DNA of 64,000 nt from assembly GCF_000013765.1 (NCBI RefSeq), contig NC_007954.1, positions 1,984,001-2,048,000 of the forward strand. The letters run 5' to 3'. Below, piece after piece: positions 33,930 through 42,143 of this stretch. A program made the translations under genes and the position numbers. The notes beneath the pieces were generated by a model. It did no database searches. It saw nothing but the letters and a program-made list of their open reading frames with translations, and had not been told where the DNA came from. The stretch comes from Shewanella denitrificans OS217. GTDB taxonomy: Bacteria > Pseudomonadota > Gammaproteobacteria > Enterobacterales > Shewanellaceae. How positions within the stretch are numbered: the first letter of the stretch is position 1; each line of letters begins with the position of its first letter.

Positions 33930-34799
33930 TTATTGGCGTGCACATTCGCCTGGGCTTTGGTTGAAATAGCGCTTAAACTCTCGGCTAAATTGGGCTGTGC
34001 TTTCATAGCCGACTTGAGTTGAAACCTGTTTCACTTTCAGTTGTTGCAATTGCAGTAATTCTTTGGCTTTGTTTAGGCGAATTTTTTTTAAATATTGTAT
34101 TGGCGATGATGCGGTGACTTCTTTAAAGCAGCGATGAAAGGCTGATGGGCTCATGTTCACAAGTCCTGCTAGGGTGTCGACTTCAACGGACTCACCATAA
34201 TGTTTATGTATGTAGCTCAGTGCCTTTTCAACTCGTGAAAGTCGGGTATGGCTTAATGAAAGGGCATATAAAGGACTCGCATTGGGGGCATCTAACAATC
34301 GATACAAGAGTTCAAGTACTAGGGCGCTGCCCATAATACTGGCTTCCAGTGGGGATTGCAGAGCTTGTAACAGCCTTAACAGGCTGCAATCCATGTCTGC
34401 TGTGTTTTCAGCCACAAAAAAGCCGCTCTGGCGTGACTCATTGATATCTTTGGGGATTTTATTGTGCTCATCCATTAAACGTATAATGTAATTGAGTTGC
34501 ACTAAATCAATATCCAGCATCAAGACCAATACCGGCTCAGCTTCACTGGCAAAGGTTTCACACTCGACGGGCAGGGGCACTGTCATCACCAATGAATGCT
34601 GCCTGTCATAATCAAAGCTTTGATTATCAAGATAAACGCGCTTCTTGCCTTGACCCACAAACAATACTCCCTGTGAATAACACATGGGTCCACGGGAGCC
34701 ATATTTAGCGCTTTTAAAGATATTCACTCCTGCTAAGTGGGTTTTATTCACGCCTTCATGGGGCGCTAATTGAGCCATTAACCGTGCTATTTCACTCAT
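33930..34799 (-). CDS. AraC-family regulator, YqhC-like
   Basis: A 289-aa protein starting MSEIARLMAQLAPHEGVNKT. The start at 34799 has an AGGCGAAGG site; a GTG at 34856 would add 19 unlikely residues. The N-terminal half is the AraC_N type (GVNIFKSAKYGSRGPMCYSQ). The C-terminal half has two helix-turn-helices, VDTLAGLVNMSPSAFHRCFK and VKQVSTQVGYESTAQFSREF. It lies divergently next to a YqhD-type reductase, exactly as yqhC and yqhD do in Escherichia coli, where YqhC activates yqhD on aldehyde exposure. The same function is likely here by synteny. Confidence 0.85.
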   Translation of the reverse strand: MSEIARLMAQLAPHEGVNKTHLAGVNIFKSAKYGSRGPMCYSQGVLFVGQGKKRVYLDNQSFDYDRQHSLVMTVPLPVECETFASEAEPVLVLMLDIDLVQLNYIIRLMDEHNKIPKDINESRQSGFFVAENTADMDCSLLRLLQALQSPLEASIMGSALVLELLYRLLDAPNASPLYALSLSHTRLSRVEKALSYIHKHYGESVEVDTLAGLVNMSPSAFHRCFKEVTASSPIQYLKKIRLNKAKELLQLQQLKVKQVSTQVGYESTAQFSREFKRYFNQSPGECARQ

Positions 34800-35030
34800 A
34801 CCTTCGCCTAGATGCTTTATTTGATACCATTGTATCCATAAAGCAGTAAAGTGCACTAATTATGCTTATTAATTTATCAAAATAGACAAAATAGGTAGGA
34901 ATAGGCATGCTTGCAATAGTTATGTGTCTGTTGGTTTTGCAGCAAAAGGCTATGATAGTGCCATGAACTATTGCAGGCCCTTATGGAAACCTGCACACTT
35001 TTTGAATCTTAGCTAAGAAGGCCGCTATTT

Positions 35031-36200
35031 ATGCTTAATTTTAATTATCGCAATCCTACCCATGTTGTTTTCGGTAAAGACCGAATGGCAGAACTCGATC
35101 AATTAGTGCCTGAAAATGCGAGGGTATTAATCACCTACGGCGGCGGCAGTGTGCAACGTTTTGGCACCTTAGATAAAGTCAAAGCTGCATTAGGTAATCG
35201 AACCGTATTTGAATTTGGCGGTATTGAAGCTAATCCTAAATACGATACTTTGATGAAAGCCGTTGAAGTCGCACGGGCTGAAAAAATAGACTTTTTATTG
35301 GCAGTAGGCGGCGGCTCTGTGATGGATGGGACTAAATTTATCGCCTTGGCAATAACGTTTACCGGTGACACAGCAAGCCTATTACACCATGGATTCAATC
35401 CAGTGCCAGTGGCCAATGATAAGGTTATTCCACTTGGGGTTATCGCCACGCTGCCGGCAACAGGATCAGAAATGAATGCCTTTGCGGTAGTGAGCTATCA
35501 AGGGGGTAAGTACCCCATGAATCACCCCAATGTGTACCCAACATTTGCTATGCTTGACCCTGAGTTAACCTTTAGCTTGCCAAAAATTCAAGTGGCCAAT
35601 GGGGTTGTGGATGCGTTTGTCCATGTGCTCGAGCAGTATGCCACTTATCCTGTGGATGCTCGGGTGCAAGATCGCATGGCCGAAGGCATTATGCGTACCC
35701 TTATCGAAATTGGTCCCATCACGGTTGCAGAACCAACCAACTATGATGCCCGCGCAAACTTAATGTGGAGCGCGACATCGGCCCTAAACGGCATGATAGG
35801 CACAGGCGTGCCCATGGATTGGACCACTCACATGATAGGACACGAGCTGACGGCCTTATTTAATATTGATCATGCTCAAACCTTAGCCGCTGTGTTGCCC
35901 TCGGTATGGCGAGTGTTAGCCACGCAAAAGCAGGCTAAATTGCTGCAATTCGCTGAGCGTGTGTGGGACATTACTGCCGATGAGGGAGATGAAGCCTATC
36001 GTGTTGAGCAGGCCATAGCGAAAACAGAAGCTTTCTTCCAGCAAGTTGGCTTGCCTACACGCCTTCGTGATCATGGAGTGACGGTAGCGCAAATTGATGC
36101 TGTGATTGATGCATTAGCAGCCCATGGCATGACAGCCTTGTCTGAAACCGGCAAGGTAGACTTAGCCGCTAGCCGTCAAATTTTAGAGATGGCGTGGTAA
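35031..36200 (+). CDS. yqhD: Iron-containing alcohol dehydrogenase / aldehyde reductase YqhD
   Basis: A 389-aa NADPH-dependent aldehyde reductase by similarity to Escherichia coli YqhD (387 aa). It has VLITYGGGSVQRFGTLDKV and LAVGGGSVMDGTKFIA for cofactor binding. The metal ligands lie in VANGVVDAFVHVLEQYATYP and in HMIGHELTALFNIDHAQTLA. It scavenges short-chain and lipid-derived aldehydes. AAGG precedes the ATG. The 231-bp divergent gap to the regulator should hold the activation site, but I could not define it. Confidence 0.93.
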   Translation: MLNFNYRNPTHVVFGKDRMAELDQLVPENARVLITYGGGSVQRFGTLDKVKAALGNRTVFEFGGIEANPKYDTLMKAVEVARAEKIDFLLAVGGGSVMDGTKFIALAITFTGDTASLLHHGFNPVPVANDKVIPLGVIATLPATGSEMNAFAVVSYQGGKYPMNHPNVYPTFAMLDPELTFSLPKIQVANGVVDAFVHVLEQYATYPVDARVQDRMAEGIMRTLIEIGPITVAEPTNYDARANLMWSATSALNGMIGTGVPMDWTTHMIGHELTALFNIDHAQTLAAVLPSVWRVLATQKQAKLLQFAERVWDITADEGDEAYRVEQAIAKTEAFFQQVGLPTRLRDHGVTVAQIDAVIDALAAHGMTALSETGKVDLAASRQILEMAW

Positions 36201-36215
36201 TCATGTCCAAGTTCT

Positions 36216-36254
36216 AAAAAAGCCGCATTGTGCAATAGCATAATGCGGCTTTTT
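36216..36254 (+). terminator. Terminator after yqhD
   Basis: AGCCGCATT / AATGCGGCT stem with a 12-nt loop, A run before and T run after. It probably also serves letB coming from the other side. Confidence 0.85.
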
Positions 36255-36282
36255 GTTGCGTCAAATTGGGGGCGATGGGAGA

Positions 36283-38934
36283 TTAACGGGCTTGTTGCGC
36301 CGGCTCCCAAGTGAGCCATTGTGGATCGAAATCTTGTTGAATTGGCAGGGTGCTGCCCGAGATAAGGGTATTGCTTTCCTGAGTCACTTCTTGAGTCACG
36401 ACGCCTATCCCCCCAGCCAGTATGGACTCTAATGATCCCGTTTCAATTTGCGCGCCTGAAAATAAACCCACGTCTATCTTAATACCAGAGGTATTCCAAA
36501 ACAGACTCGTTTGATTGACAAGGTGTGCGTACTGCCCCTGAATGTGAGCAAACAGTTGTACCTTATTACCGGTTTCATTGAGCTGATAACCATCTATTTG
36601 ACCAATAGGGATGCCGCGATAGAAAATTTGAGTCCCCGCCTTTAACGAACCTAATTTAGTGTCTTCTAAGGTGAAGGTCAGCGCATCCTCGGCAAGATTT
36701 GCATAGTGACTGGCTTGATTGTGCACCTTGAAGTGTTGGGCTTCATCTGTGTTAATACCGGGTGATACGGCAAGGTAGGCCCCGGTAATGAGGGTTTGTG
36801 GTGCCTTGATCCCCACTAAGGAAATTTGCGCATCGACAATATAGTACTCGCTGTCGCTGCGACTAAAATGTTGCGCGTATTCACCGTATAAATAGGCCTT
36901 AGCCGTTAACTCATTGAGACTTGGACTGAGTTTAACACTCTGCACTTGACCGATTTGATGTCCTTGAAAGCGAATGGCGGCTTTAGCATTGATGTTAGCC
37001 GTGGCGGACAAGGTTAGGCTGATGGCTTTGGCTTGCACTAATGCCAGATGGCGGTCTTCATATAAGATTTCAGCTTGGGCTATTTCGGCCTGAGGTAGAG
37101 CCTCTTGATTAGCCACAAAGCCTAAACTAATGCTGCCCTTGATGGCGCCAGCCAGTGGCGCAATATCAAACTCAACTCCCGCAAGGCTTGCATCCACAGA
37201 CACGGCTTGATTGCGCCAAAATACCCGATTGGGTTTAAGTAAGGCATTAAATTGTTTGTCGATAGCCAGTTTTACCGCAAAGGTGTCGCTGGCGGCTTGC
37301 CAAGTGATGCTTTCCACTTCGCCTATGGCCATTTTCTTATAGTAAACGGGCGCGCCAGCACTTAAGTCAGCGCCATCGTGACTTAAGAGGGTTAGGTGGA
37401 CTTTATTGGCTTTATCTTGTTCTTGCTGCGCCGCAGCTTGGGATGCAAACAAGTGAAATTGACTCTGTTTTGTTAGCTGTTTGCTTTTCCCCGGAATAAG
37501 GCTGATGGCGCCTTCTACTAAGGTGGCTAAATCTCGGGTTTGCACTTCAATACCCTCTAAAGAGGCACTGATTTTAACGGCTGACTCGGGGATGAAATAA
37601 CTGCCTTGGGTTAACAATGAAGAAAATTCAGGTAAAATTTCAACTTGATACTCGACTTGCTCAAAGTTTTTACTCAGAGACACTTGGTTGACTTGTCCTA
37701 TGGGCAACTGCCTAAAACGAATTTGAGAGCCGGCTTTTACGCCATTATTTTCTTTAGCTGTCACGGTAATAAAACGCTTTTTTGCCCAGAGTAAATCAGG
37801 CGCATTGGTTTCAAGTGCGAAGCTGTTTTTAGTGCGGTCTTGTGAGGCGCCGGGGAGAATATTGACCACATTACCTGTGATTAAACGTGCCGCATGCTTA
37901 ACTCCTGACAAAGAAATTTCAGCTCCAGAAAGCCAGAAACGGCTATCACTGCTAAGCAGGGCTTGATGCTCAGCATTGAGTTCAGCGGTTAAAATCACCC
38001 CAGTATCGCTGAGTTTTTTATCTATTACAGTGCCGACTGTGATGCCGCGATAAATAATGGCGGCCCCTTTGCCAACATTTTCCGCATCCTTGGCGGTAAG
38101 AGTGAATCTATGACCGGTTAATGCTTGGGCTTCATCGGCAAATAGCAAGAAACTGTCACCATTCTCGGCTATATCTTGATCTTCTTCTGAGTCAAAACTT
38201 ATTCCACCTGCCAGCAGGGAGGCAAGGCTCTCAGTGTTGATTTTTATGCCAGAAAGGGAGGCGTCGATAGAAAGCCCTGAGACGTTCCAAAAGCGTGAGT
38301 TCTTTTTGACAAGCTGTGCATATTGCTCCTGAATAAACACGCTGATAACGATGAGCTGACTGTTCTCGAGGCGATAACTCACCACACTGCCAACCGGAAT
38401 TTGATGGTAAAACACTTGGGAGCCCACATCGACAGAGCCAAGCTTCTTACTGGTTAACTCAATCACTAAACCTTCACTGCTGGGGAGAATGCTCGGGGTT
38501 TCACGTTCGGCTTCAAACTGAGTGGCAGAGCGACCACTGCCTGGTTGCAGGGCAATATAATTACCAGAGAACAGAGCATCTAGGCCTTCAACCCCTGTGA
38601 TACTGGCTTTGGGTGTCACCAGCCAAAATAGGGTGTCTTTACGCAGAAAGGGATCGGCGCGATAATCCATCAACACTTTGACATTCACCCCTTTGAGATC
38701 GTCATCTATGCTGATGTCACTCACTTTACCCACAGTAAGACCTTGATATTTTACTAAGGTTTTTCCTACGTCTATGCCAGTGGCACTAGGGAAATGAATT
38801 TGGATTTCAATCCCAGACTCGCGAATGCTCTTAACGCCAAGCCAGCCCCCGAGAATAAGGGCCACGATAGGCAGTAACCAAATCGGCGAAAACAGTTTCT
38901 TCTTAACAACTTTGGGTGATTCAATGTGTGTCAT
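36283..38934 (-). CDS. letB: LetB (YebT), seven-MCE-domain lipid transport protein
   Basis: An 883-aa periplasmic tunnel protein anchored by one N-terminal helix (LLPIVALILGGWLGVKSI). Seven MlaD/MCE domains can be counted by their recurring motif, for example GKTLVKYQGLTVGKV, GSQVFYHQIPVGSV, AAIIYRGITVGTV, GSQIRFRQLPIGQV, GAPVYYKKMAIGEV, AAIRFQGHQIGQV and GTQIFYRGIPIGQI. That is the number in Escherichia coli LetB (877 aa), which stacks rings to bridge the two membranes for phospholipid transport. It overlaps the upstream LetA half-gene by 14 nt, so translation is coupled. Confidence 0.93.
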   Translation of the reverse strand: MTHIESPKVVKKKLFSPIWLLPIVALILGGWLGVKSIRESGIEIQIHFPSATGIDVGKTLVKYQGLTVGKVSDISIDDDLKGVNVKVLMDYRADPFLRKDTLFWLVTPKASITGVEGLDALFSGNYIALQPGSGRSATQFEAERETPSILPSSEGLVIELTSKKLGSVDVGSQVFYHQIPVGSVVSYRLENSQLIVISVFIQEQYAQLVKKNSRFWNVSGLSIDASLSGIKINTESLASLLAGGISFDSEEDQDIAENGDSFLLFADEAQALTGHRFTLTAKDAENVGKGAAIIYRGITVGTVIDKKLSDTGVILTAELNAEHQALLSSDSRFWLSGAEISLSGVKHAARLITGNVVNILPGASQDRTKNSFALETNAPDLLWAKKRFITVTAKENNGVKAGSQIRFRQLPIGQVNQVSLSKNFEQVEYQVEILPEFSSLLTQGSYFIPESAVKISASLEGIEVQTRDLATLVEGAISLIPGKSKQLTKQSQFHLFASQAAAQQEQDKANKVHLTLLSHDGADLSAGAPVYYKKMAIGEVESITWQAASDTFAVKLAIDKQFNALLKPNRVFWRNQAVSVDASLAGVEFDIAPLAGAIKGSISLGFVANQEALPQAEIAQAEILYEDRHLALVQAKAISLTLSATANINAKAAIRFQGHQIGQVQSVKLSPSLNELTAKAYLYGEYAQHFSRSDSEYYIVDAQISLVGIKAPQTLITGAYLAVSPGINTDEAQHFKVHNQASHYANLAEDALTFTLEDTKLGSLKAGTQIFYRGIPIGQIDGYQLNETGNKVQLFAHIQGQYAHLVNQTSLFWNTSGIKIDVGLFSGAQIETGSLESILAGGIGVVTQEVTQESNTLISGSTLPIQQDFDPQWLTWEPAQQAR

Positions 38935-39562
38935 TATGAGTTTCCAAGCGATCCCAGAGTAAACGAGTGTCTAACACTTTTGCAGCAAGCTGCGTGAGTA
39001 AAATAACCAGTGCAAAGGCGGTGGCAGCAGGGGCAGGCTTGGCATCCAAGAGTTGTCCCATATTGACTAAAGCAACCGTGAGCGAAATTACAAATAAATC
39101 TAGCATGGACCAGCGACCAATCCATTCGATAATGTGGAACCCCACCATCATTTTGCGTTTGGAAATGGGAATATTGTAGCTAATGGCGCAAAGGTAAGCG
39201 CCTAAGCCAAAAATTTTAAGCCAGGGCACTAAAATACTGGCGGTAAAGACGATGACGGCTATGGGGTAAAGCTCAAGGTGCACTAAATGTGTTATTCCGC
39301 TCAAAATAGTGTCGTGGGTCACCTTACCCTGATTGGTTAAGGTGGTAATAGGGTAAATATTGGCAGGGATCAATAAAATGGCGGCGGTGATCAGCAGTGC
39401 CCAACTTTGTTGCAAACTAGCCTTATTGCGGGCAACGATGGGACTATCGCAGCGGGGGCAGTGAGTCTGACTGGTTTTGTTAAGCTTTCTACACACAGTG
39501 CAAATACACAAGCCCAAGGTCAAGCCTAAGGTCGATTTTGTCGCGGGTAGATCATTGTCCAT
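38921..39562 (-). CDS. PqiA-domain membrane protein, C-terminal half of a split LetA
   Basis: A 213-aa protein with a zinc-ribbon start (CICTVCRKLNKTSQTHCPRC) followed by four membrane segments, one PqiA domain. Escherichia coli LetA (YebS, 427 aa) has two such domains in one chain; here the second is a separate gene with its own ATG and GGAG site, overlapping the first by 11 nt and letB by 14 nt. Clean overlaps and intact sites suggest a genuine two-subunit arrangement rather than a sequencing error. It would supply half of the inner-membrane partner for LetB. Confidence 0.88.
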   Translation of the reverse strand: MDNDLPATKSTLGLTLGLCICTVCRKLNKTSQTHCPRCDSPIVARNKASLQQSWALLITAAILLIPANIYPITTLTNQGKVTHDTILSGITHLVHLELYPIAVIVFTASILVPWLKIFGLGAYLCAISYNIPISKRKMMVGFHIIEWIGRWSMLDLFVISLTVALVNMGQLLDAKPAPAATAFALVILLTQLAAKVLDTRLLWDRLETHNDTH

Positions 39563-40181
39563 GAGTGAGACTCCACATATGTTCTAGGCTGTATTCACGT
39601 TGCAAAAACAAGGCAACCAAGAACAGCATAGTGAAGCAAAAGGTGCCGAAACCGAAAAAGATATCGGCAAAATCTGACAGCTGAAAAGCAGAGACTAAAA
39701 AACTTATCACATAAATCTCCAGCATGGTCATCTGAGAAATCATGCCATGGTGCCTTAATAGTAGCTTGTAGACTCCTTGCCAAAATTGCCCTGTAAAGTT
39801 GAACTTGATAATAAGAATTTGGCTTAATATGGATAAAATGAGCAGGCCAGGGGCCACCACTGCCGCGGCCAATACCGCAAGACCCACCACCCAATAACCT
39901 TGCGCCCAAACCGAAAGCGCGGCTTGCAGCACAGTCGTTGTGCGCACACTACCTAAAAATTGTATTTCAAGTACAGGCAATAAATTGGCAGGAATATAAA
40001 AAACTAGCGCGGTAATGCAAAGGGCTAGCATGCCATTGAGTGAACAATAGGGGGCATCATACAGCACGGTATGACAGCGAGGGCACAGGGCCCTTACGCT
40101 AGAGGGTAATGCACGCTTGCGAACCGCTAAGTCGCAAGAGCGGCACAGGACTACACCATTAGGTTCACGAGTTTCTTGCAT
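39552..40181 (-). CDS. PqiA-domain membrane protein, N-terminal half of a split LetA
   Basis: A 209-aa protein: zinc-ribbon cysteines (LCRSCDLAVRKRALPS, then LCPRC) and four membrane segments including ALCITALVFYIPANLLPVLE. First gene of the LetA-LetB operon, corresponding to residues 1 to about 210 of Escherichia coli LetA. Its ribosome-binding site is weak. The 248-bp gap to divergent yebG should contain its promoter. Confidence 0.88.
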   Translation of the reverse strand: MQETREPNGVVLCRSCDLAVRKRALPSSVRALCPRCHTVLYDAPYCSLNGMLALCITALVFYIPANLLPVLEIQFLGSVRTTTVLQAALSVWAQGYWVVGLAVLAAAVVAPGLLILSILSQILIIKFNFTGQFWQGVYKLLLRHHGMISQMTMLEIYVISFLVSAFQLSDFADIFFGFGTFCFTMLFLVALFLQREYSLEHMWSLTHGQ

Positions 40182-40400
40182 AAGTACTGATCAATTATCC
40201 GCAGTTGATATCGGAGCACGATAGCTCTGATAGCATAGATGAATGCCTTTTCACCAGTAATGGGTTAAAAGCGCGCGTAACTCGATAAAGATATTTATTT
40301 CCTACAGCCTGATTTTACTAAAGAATACTTATAGGTGATAAATGATATCAGAATATATGAAACACTTGCATATTAACTTAAGGATGTGACACTCTACGCA

Positions 40401-40416
40401 CTGTATATAAAAACAG
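40401..40416 (+). promoter_or_regulatory. LexA (SOS) box before yebG
   Basis: CTGT and ACAG separated by the eight bases ATATAAAA, the full gammaproteobacterial LexA pattern, 14 bp before the yebG start. In Escherichia coli yebG is also LexA-controlled. Confidence 0.85.
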
Positions 40417-40429
40417 TAAGAGGTGAGGC

Positions 40430-40729
40430 ATGGCTGTCGTTACACAATTTGTCGTGGTCAGAGAAGGGGTAGAGAAGATGACATTCACATCGAAAAAGGA
40501 GGCTGATGCCTACGATAAGATGTTAGATATCGCTGATAACCTGATCCCATTCCTGTTAGAATCCCCATTAACGCTAGATGAAGCCCAATGCGAACAATTG
40601 GCCTTTTATATGGCGGAGCAAAAAGACGCGTTATCCGGTCTACTTAAAGGGGCAAGTCCTGCGGTGGCGCAGAGTAAAAGTGTAACCGCTAAAAAGCCCG
40701 CTAAAAAAGTGGCCGATAAAGAATCATAA
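40430..40729 (+). CDS. yebG: YebG family SOS-inducible protein
   Basis: A 99-aa small protein. The N-terminus (MAVVTQFVVVREGVEKMTFT, SKKEADAYDKML) closely matches Escherichia coli YebG. The C-terminal 20 residues are Lys/Ala-rich (AKKPAKKVADKES), a tail that may contact DNA. Its biochemical role is not established in any species. An SOS box lies immediately upstream, so it should be induced by DNA damage. Confidence 0.9.
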   Translation: MAVVTQFVVVREGVEKMTFTSKKEADAYDKMLDIADNLIPFLLESPLTLDEAQCEQLAFYMAEQKDALSGLLKGASPAVAQSKSVTAKKPAKKVADKES

Positions 40730-40768
40730 TGTTGGCGTCAATGCCACAGTTTAGGAGTAGAGCGAGCG

Positions 40769-41227
40769 ATGAAAGCTGATTTTTACGATACCTTAGATCG
40801 TCAAGCCAGTGCGTTATTAGCAGGAGAAGACGATGTTATTGCAGCGATGGCAAATTTTTCAGCCTTGCTCAATGAGTCTCTTGAGGATTTAAATTGGGTT
40901 GGCTTTTATATCAAACGTGAGGACCAACTAGTGCTAGGGCCATTTCAAGGCAAAGTGGCCTGCACCCGTATTCAATTAGGCAAAGGGGTCTGTGGTAATG
41001 CCGCAGCGCAAAATATCACCTTAAGGGTGGCGGATGTTCATCAATTTGAGGGTCATATCGCCTGTGACAGTGCTAGCAATTCGGAAATTGTTATCCCAGT
41101 TCGCCGTGGAAATGAGGTGATCGCCGTACTTGATATTGATAGCCCTTCGTTCGACCGATTTGACAGTGAAGATCAACTTGGCCTCGAAAAGCTGGTTAAA
41201 AGCTTAGAATCTTGCTTATTTGCTTAA
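40769..41227 (+). CDS. msrC: Free methionine-(R)-sulfoxide reductase (GAF domain)
   Basis: A 152-aa single GAF domain. LNWVGFYIKREDQLVLGPFQ, then ACTRIQLGKGVCGNAA and HIACDSASNSEIVIPV, provide the three cysteines at the positions of the fRMsr family (YebR). It reduces free Met-(R)-sulfoxide with thioredoxin. AGGAG lies 11 nt before the ATG. The cluster yebR-letA-letB-proQ-prc is conserved in enterobacteria, supporting the call. Confidence 0.92.
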   Translation: MKADFYDTLDRQASALLAGEDDVIAAMANFSALLNESLEDLNWVGFYIKREDQLVLGPFQGKVACTRIQLGKGVCGNAAAQNITLRVADVHQFEGHIACDSASNSEIVIPVRRGNEVIAVLDIDSPSFDRFDSEDQLGLEKLVKSLESCLFA

Positions 41228-41492
41228 TAAGCGAGCAATATTGGCTAAATCTAGGTCGCTTTCGCTGCCATGAACCTTATAATATGTCGCGATAGATATT
41301 TGAGCTGGATTTCTTGATTGGCTATGAATAAGCTAATGAGTCACTTAGGATAATTTGTTAAGGTTTGTTTCAGAGACTTTAGCTATCGCGCACTAAGTGC
41401 TAATTTGTACGTTGAGCACAAGCTTGGCGAAGATGAACGACTGCAGGCAGCAAGTTTTGCCTAAGGTCCCCTTATTTAACGTGGAAGTAAAA

Positions 41493-42119
41493 ATGGAATC
41501 AACAGACAAGTTGACCGACACCAACGCAATTTTAGCGTATTTATACGAAACATTTCCTTTATGCTTTATTGCAGAGGGCGAGACTAAACCATTAAAAATC
41601 GGTTTGTTTCAAGACTTAGCTGAAAAGTTGGCTGATGATTCTAAAGTCAGTAAGACACAACTTAGGGTTGCACTGCGTCGTTATACTAGCAGCTGGCGTT
41701 ACCTTAAAGGCGTTAAGCCTGGCGCTCAACGTATTGATTTAAATGGTGTTGAGTGTGGTGAGTTAGAGCAAGAGCATATAGATCATGCTCAAGCGACACT
41801 CAAAGAAAGCCAAGAAAAAGCCAAGGCAAAGCGTTTAGCTGTAGCTGCTAAAAACCCAGCTAAAAAGCCTGCCAGACCGGCTAAAAAAGCCGCCGCTAAA
41901 CCACAGGTTAAGAAAGAGCGAGCGCCCGCAAAAGTGGCGCCAGTGGTTGAGCTGGTTCCTGCTAAACTTGAAGAACTTAAGCAAAAGCAGCGCGTTAATA
42001 TAAAATTAGGTCAAAACCCAGTTTCAGGTGTGATTACTGATATTAATAAAGAAGATGTGCATGTTCAGCTAGACACTGGCTTAACTGTCAAGGTACGTGT
42101 TGAGCACATATTATTATAA
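41493..42119 (+). CDS. proQ: RNA chaperone ProQ
   Basis: A 208-aa RNA-binding protein starting MESTDKLTDTNAILAYLYET after GGAAG; the frame to 41397 is not protein-like. The FinO-like domain spans about 8-120 (KTQLRVALRRYTSSWRYLKG) with YLKG and R-rich RNA-contact residues. A Lys/Ala/Pro-rich linker (about 125-160) and a C-terminal Tudor/SH3-like domain follow (RVNIKLGQNPVSGVITDINK). ProQ binds structured 3' ends and small RNAs. Followed after 24 nt by prc, as in relatives. Confidence 0.95.
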   Translation: MESTDKLTDTNAILAYLYETFPLCFIAEGETKPLKIGLFQDLAEKLADDSKVSKTQLRVALRRYTSSWRYLKGVKPGAQRIDLNGVECGELEQEHIDHAQATLKESQEKAKAKRLAVAAKNPAKKPARPAKKAAAKPQVKKERAPAKVAPVVELVPAKLEELKQKQRVNIKLGQNPVSGVITDINKEDVHVQLDTGLTVKVRVEHILL

Positions 42120-42143
42120 TGTTCTAAAAGGAGTAACTTGTTG

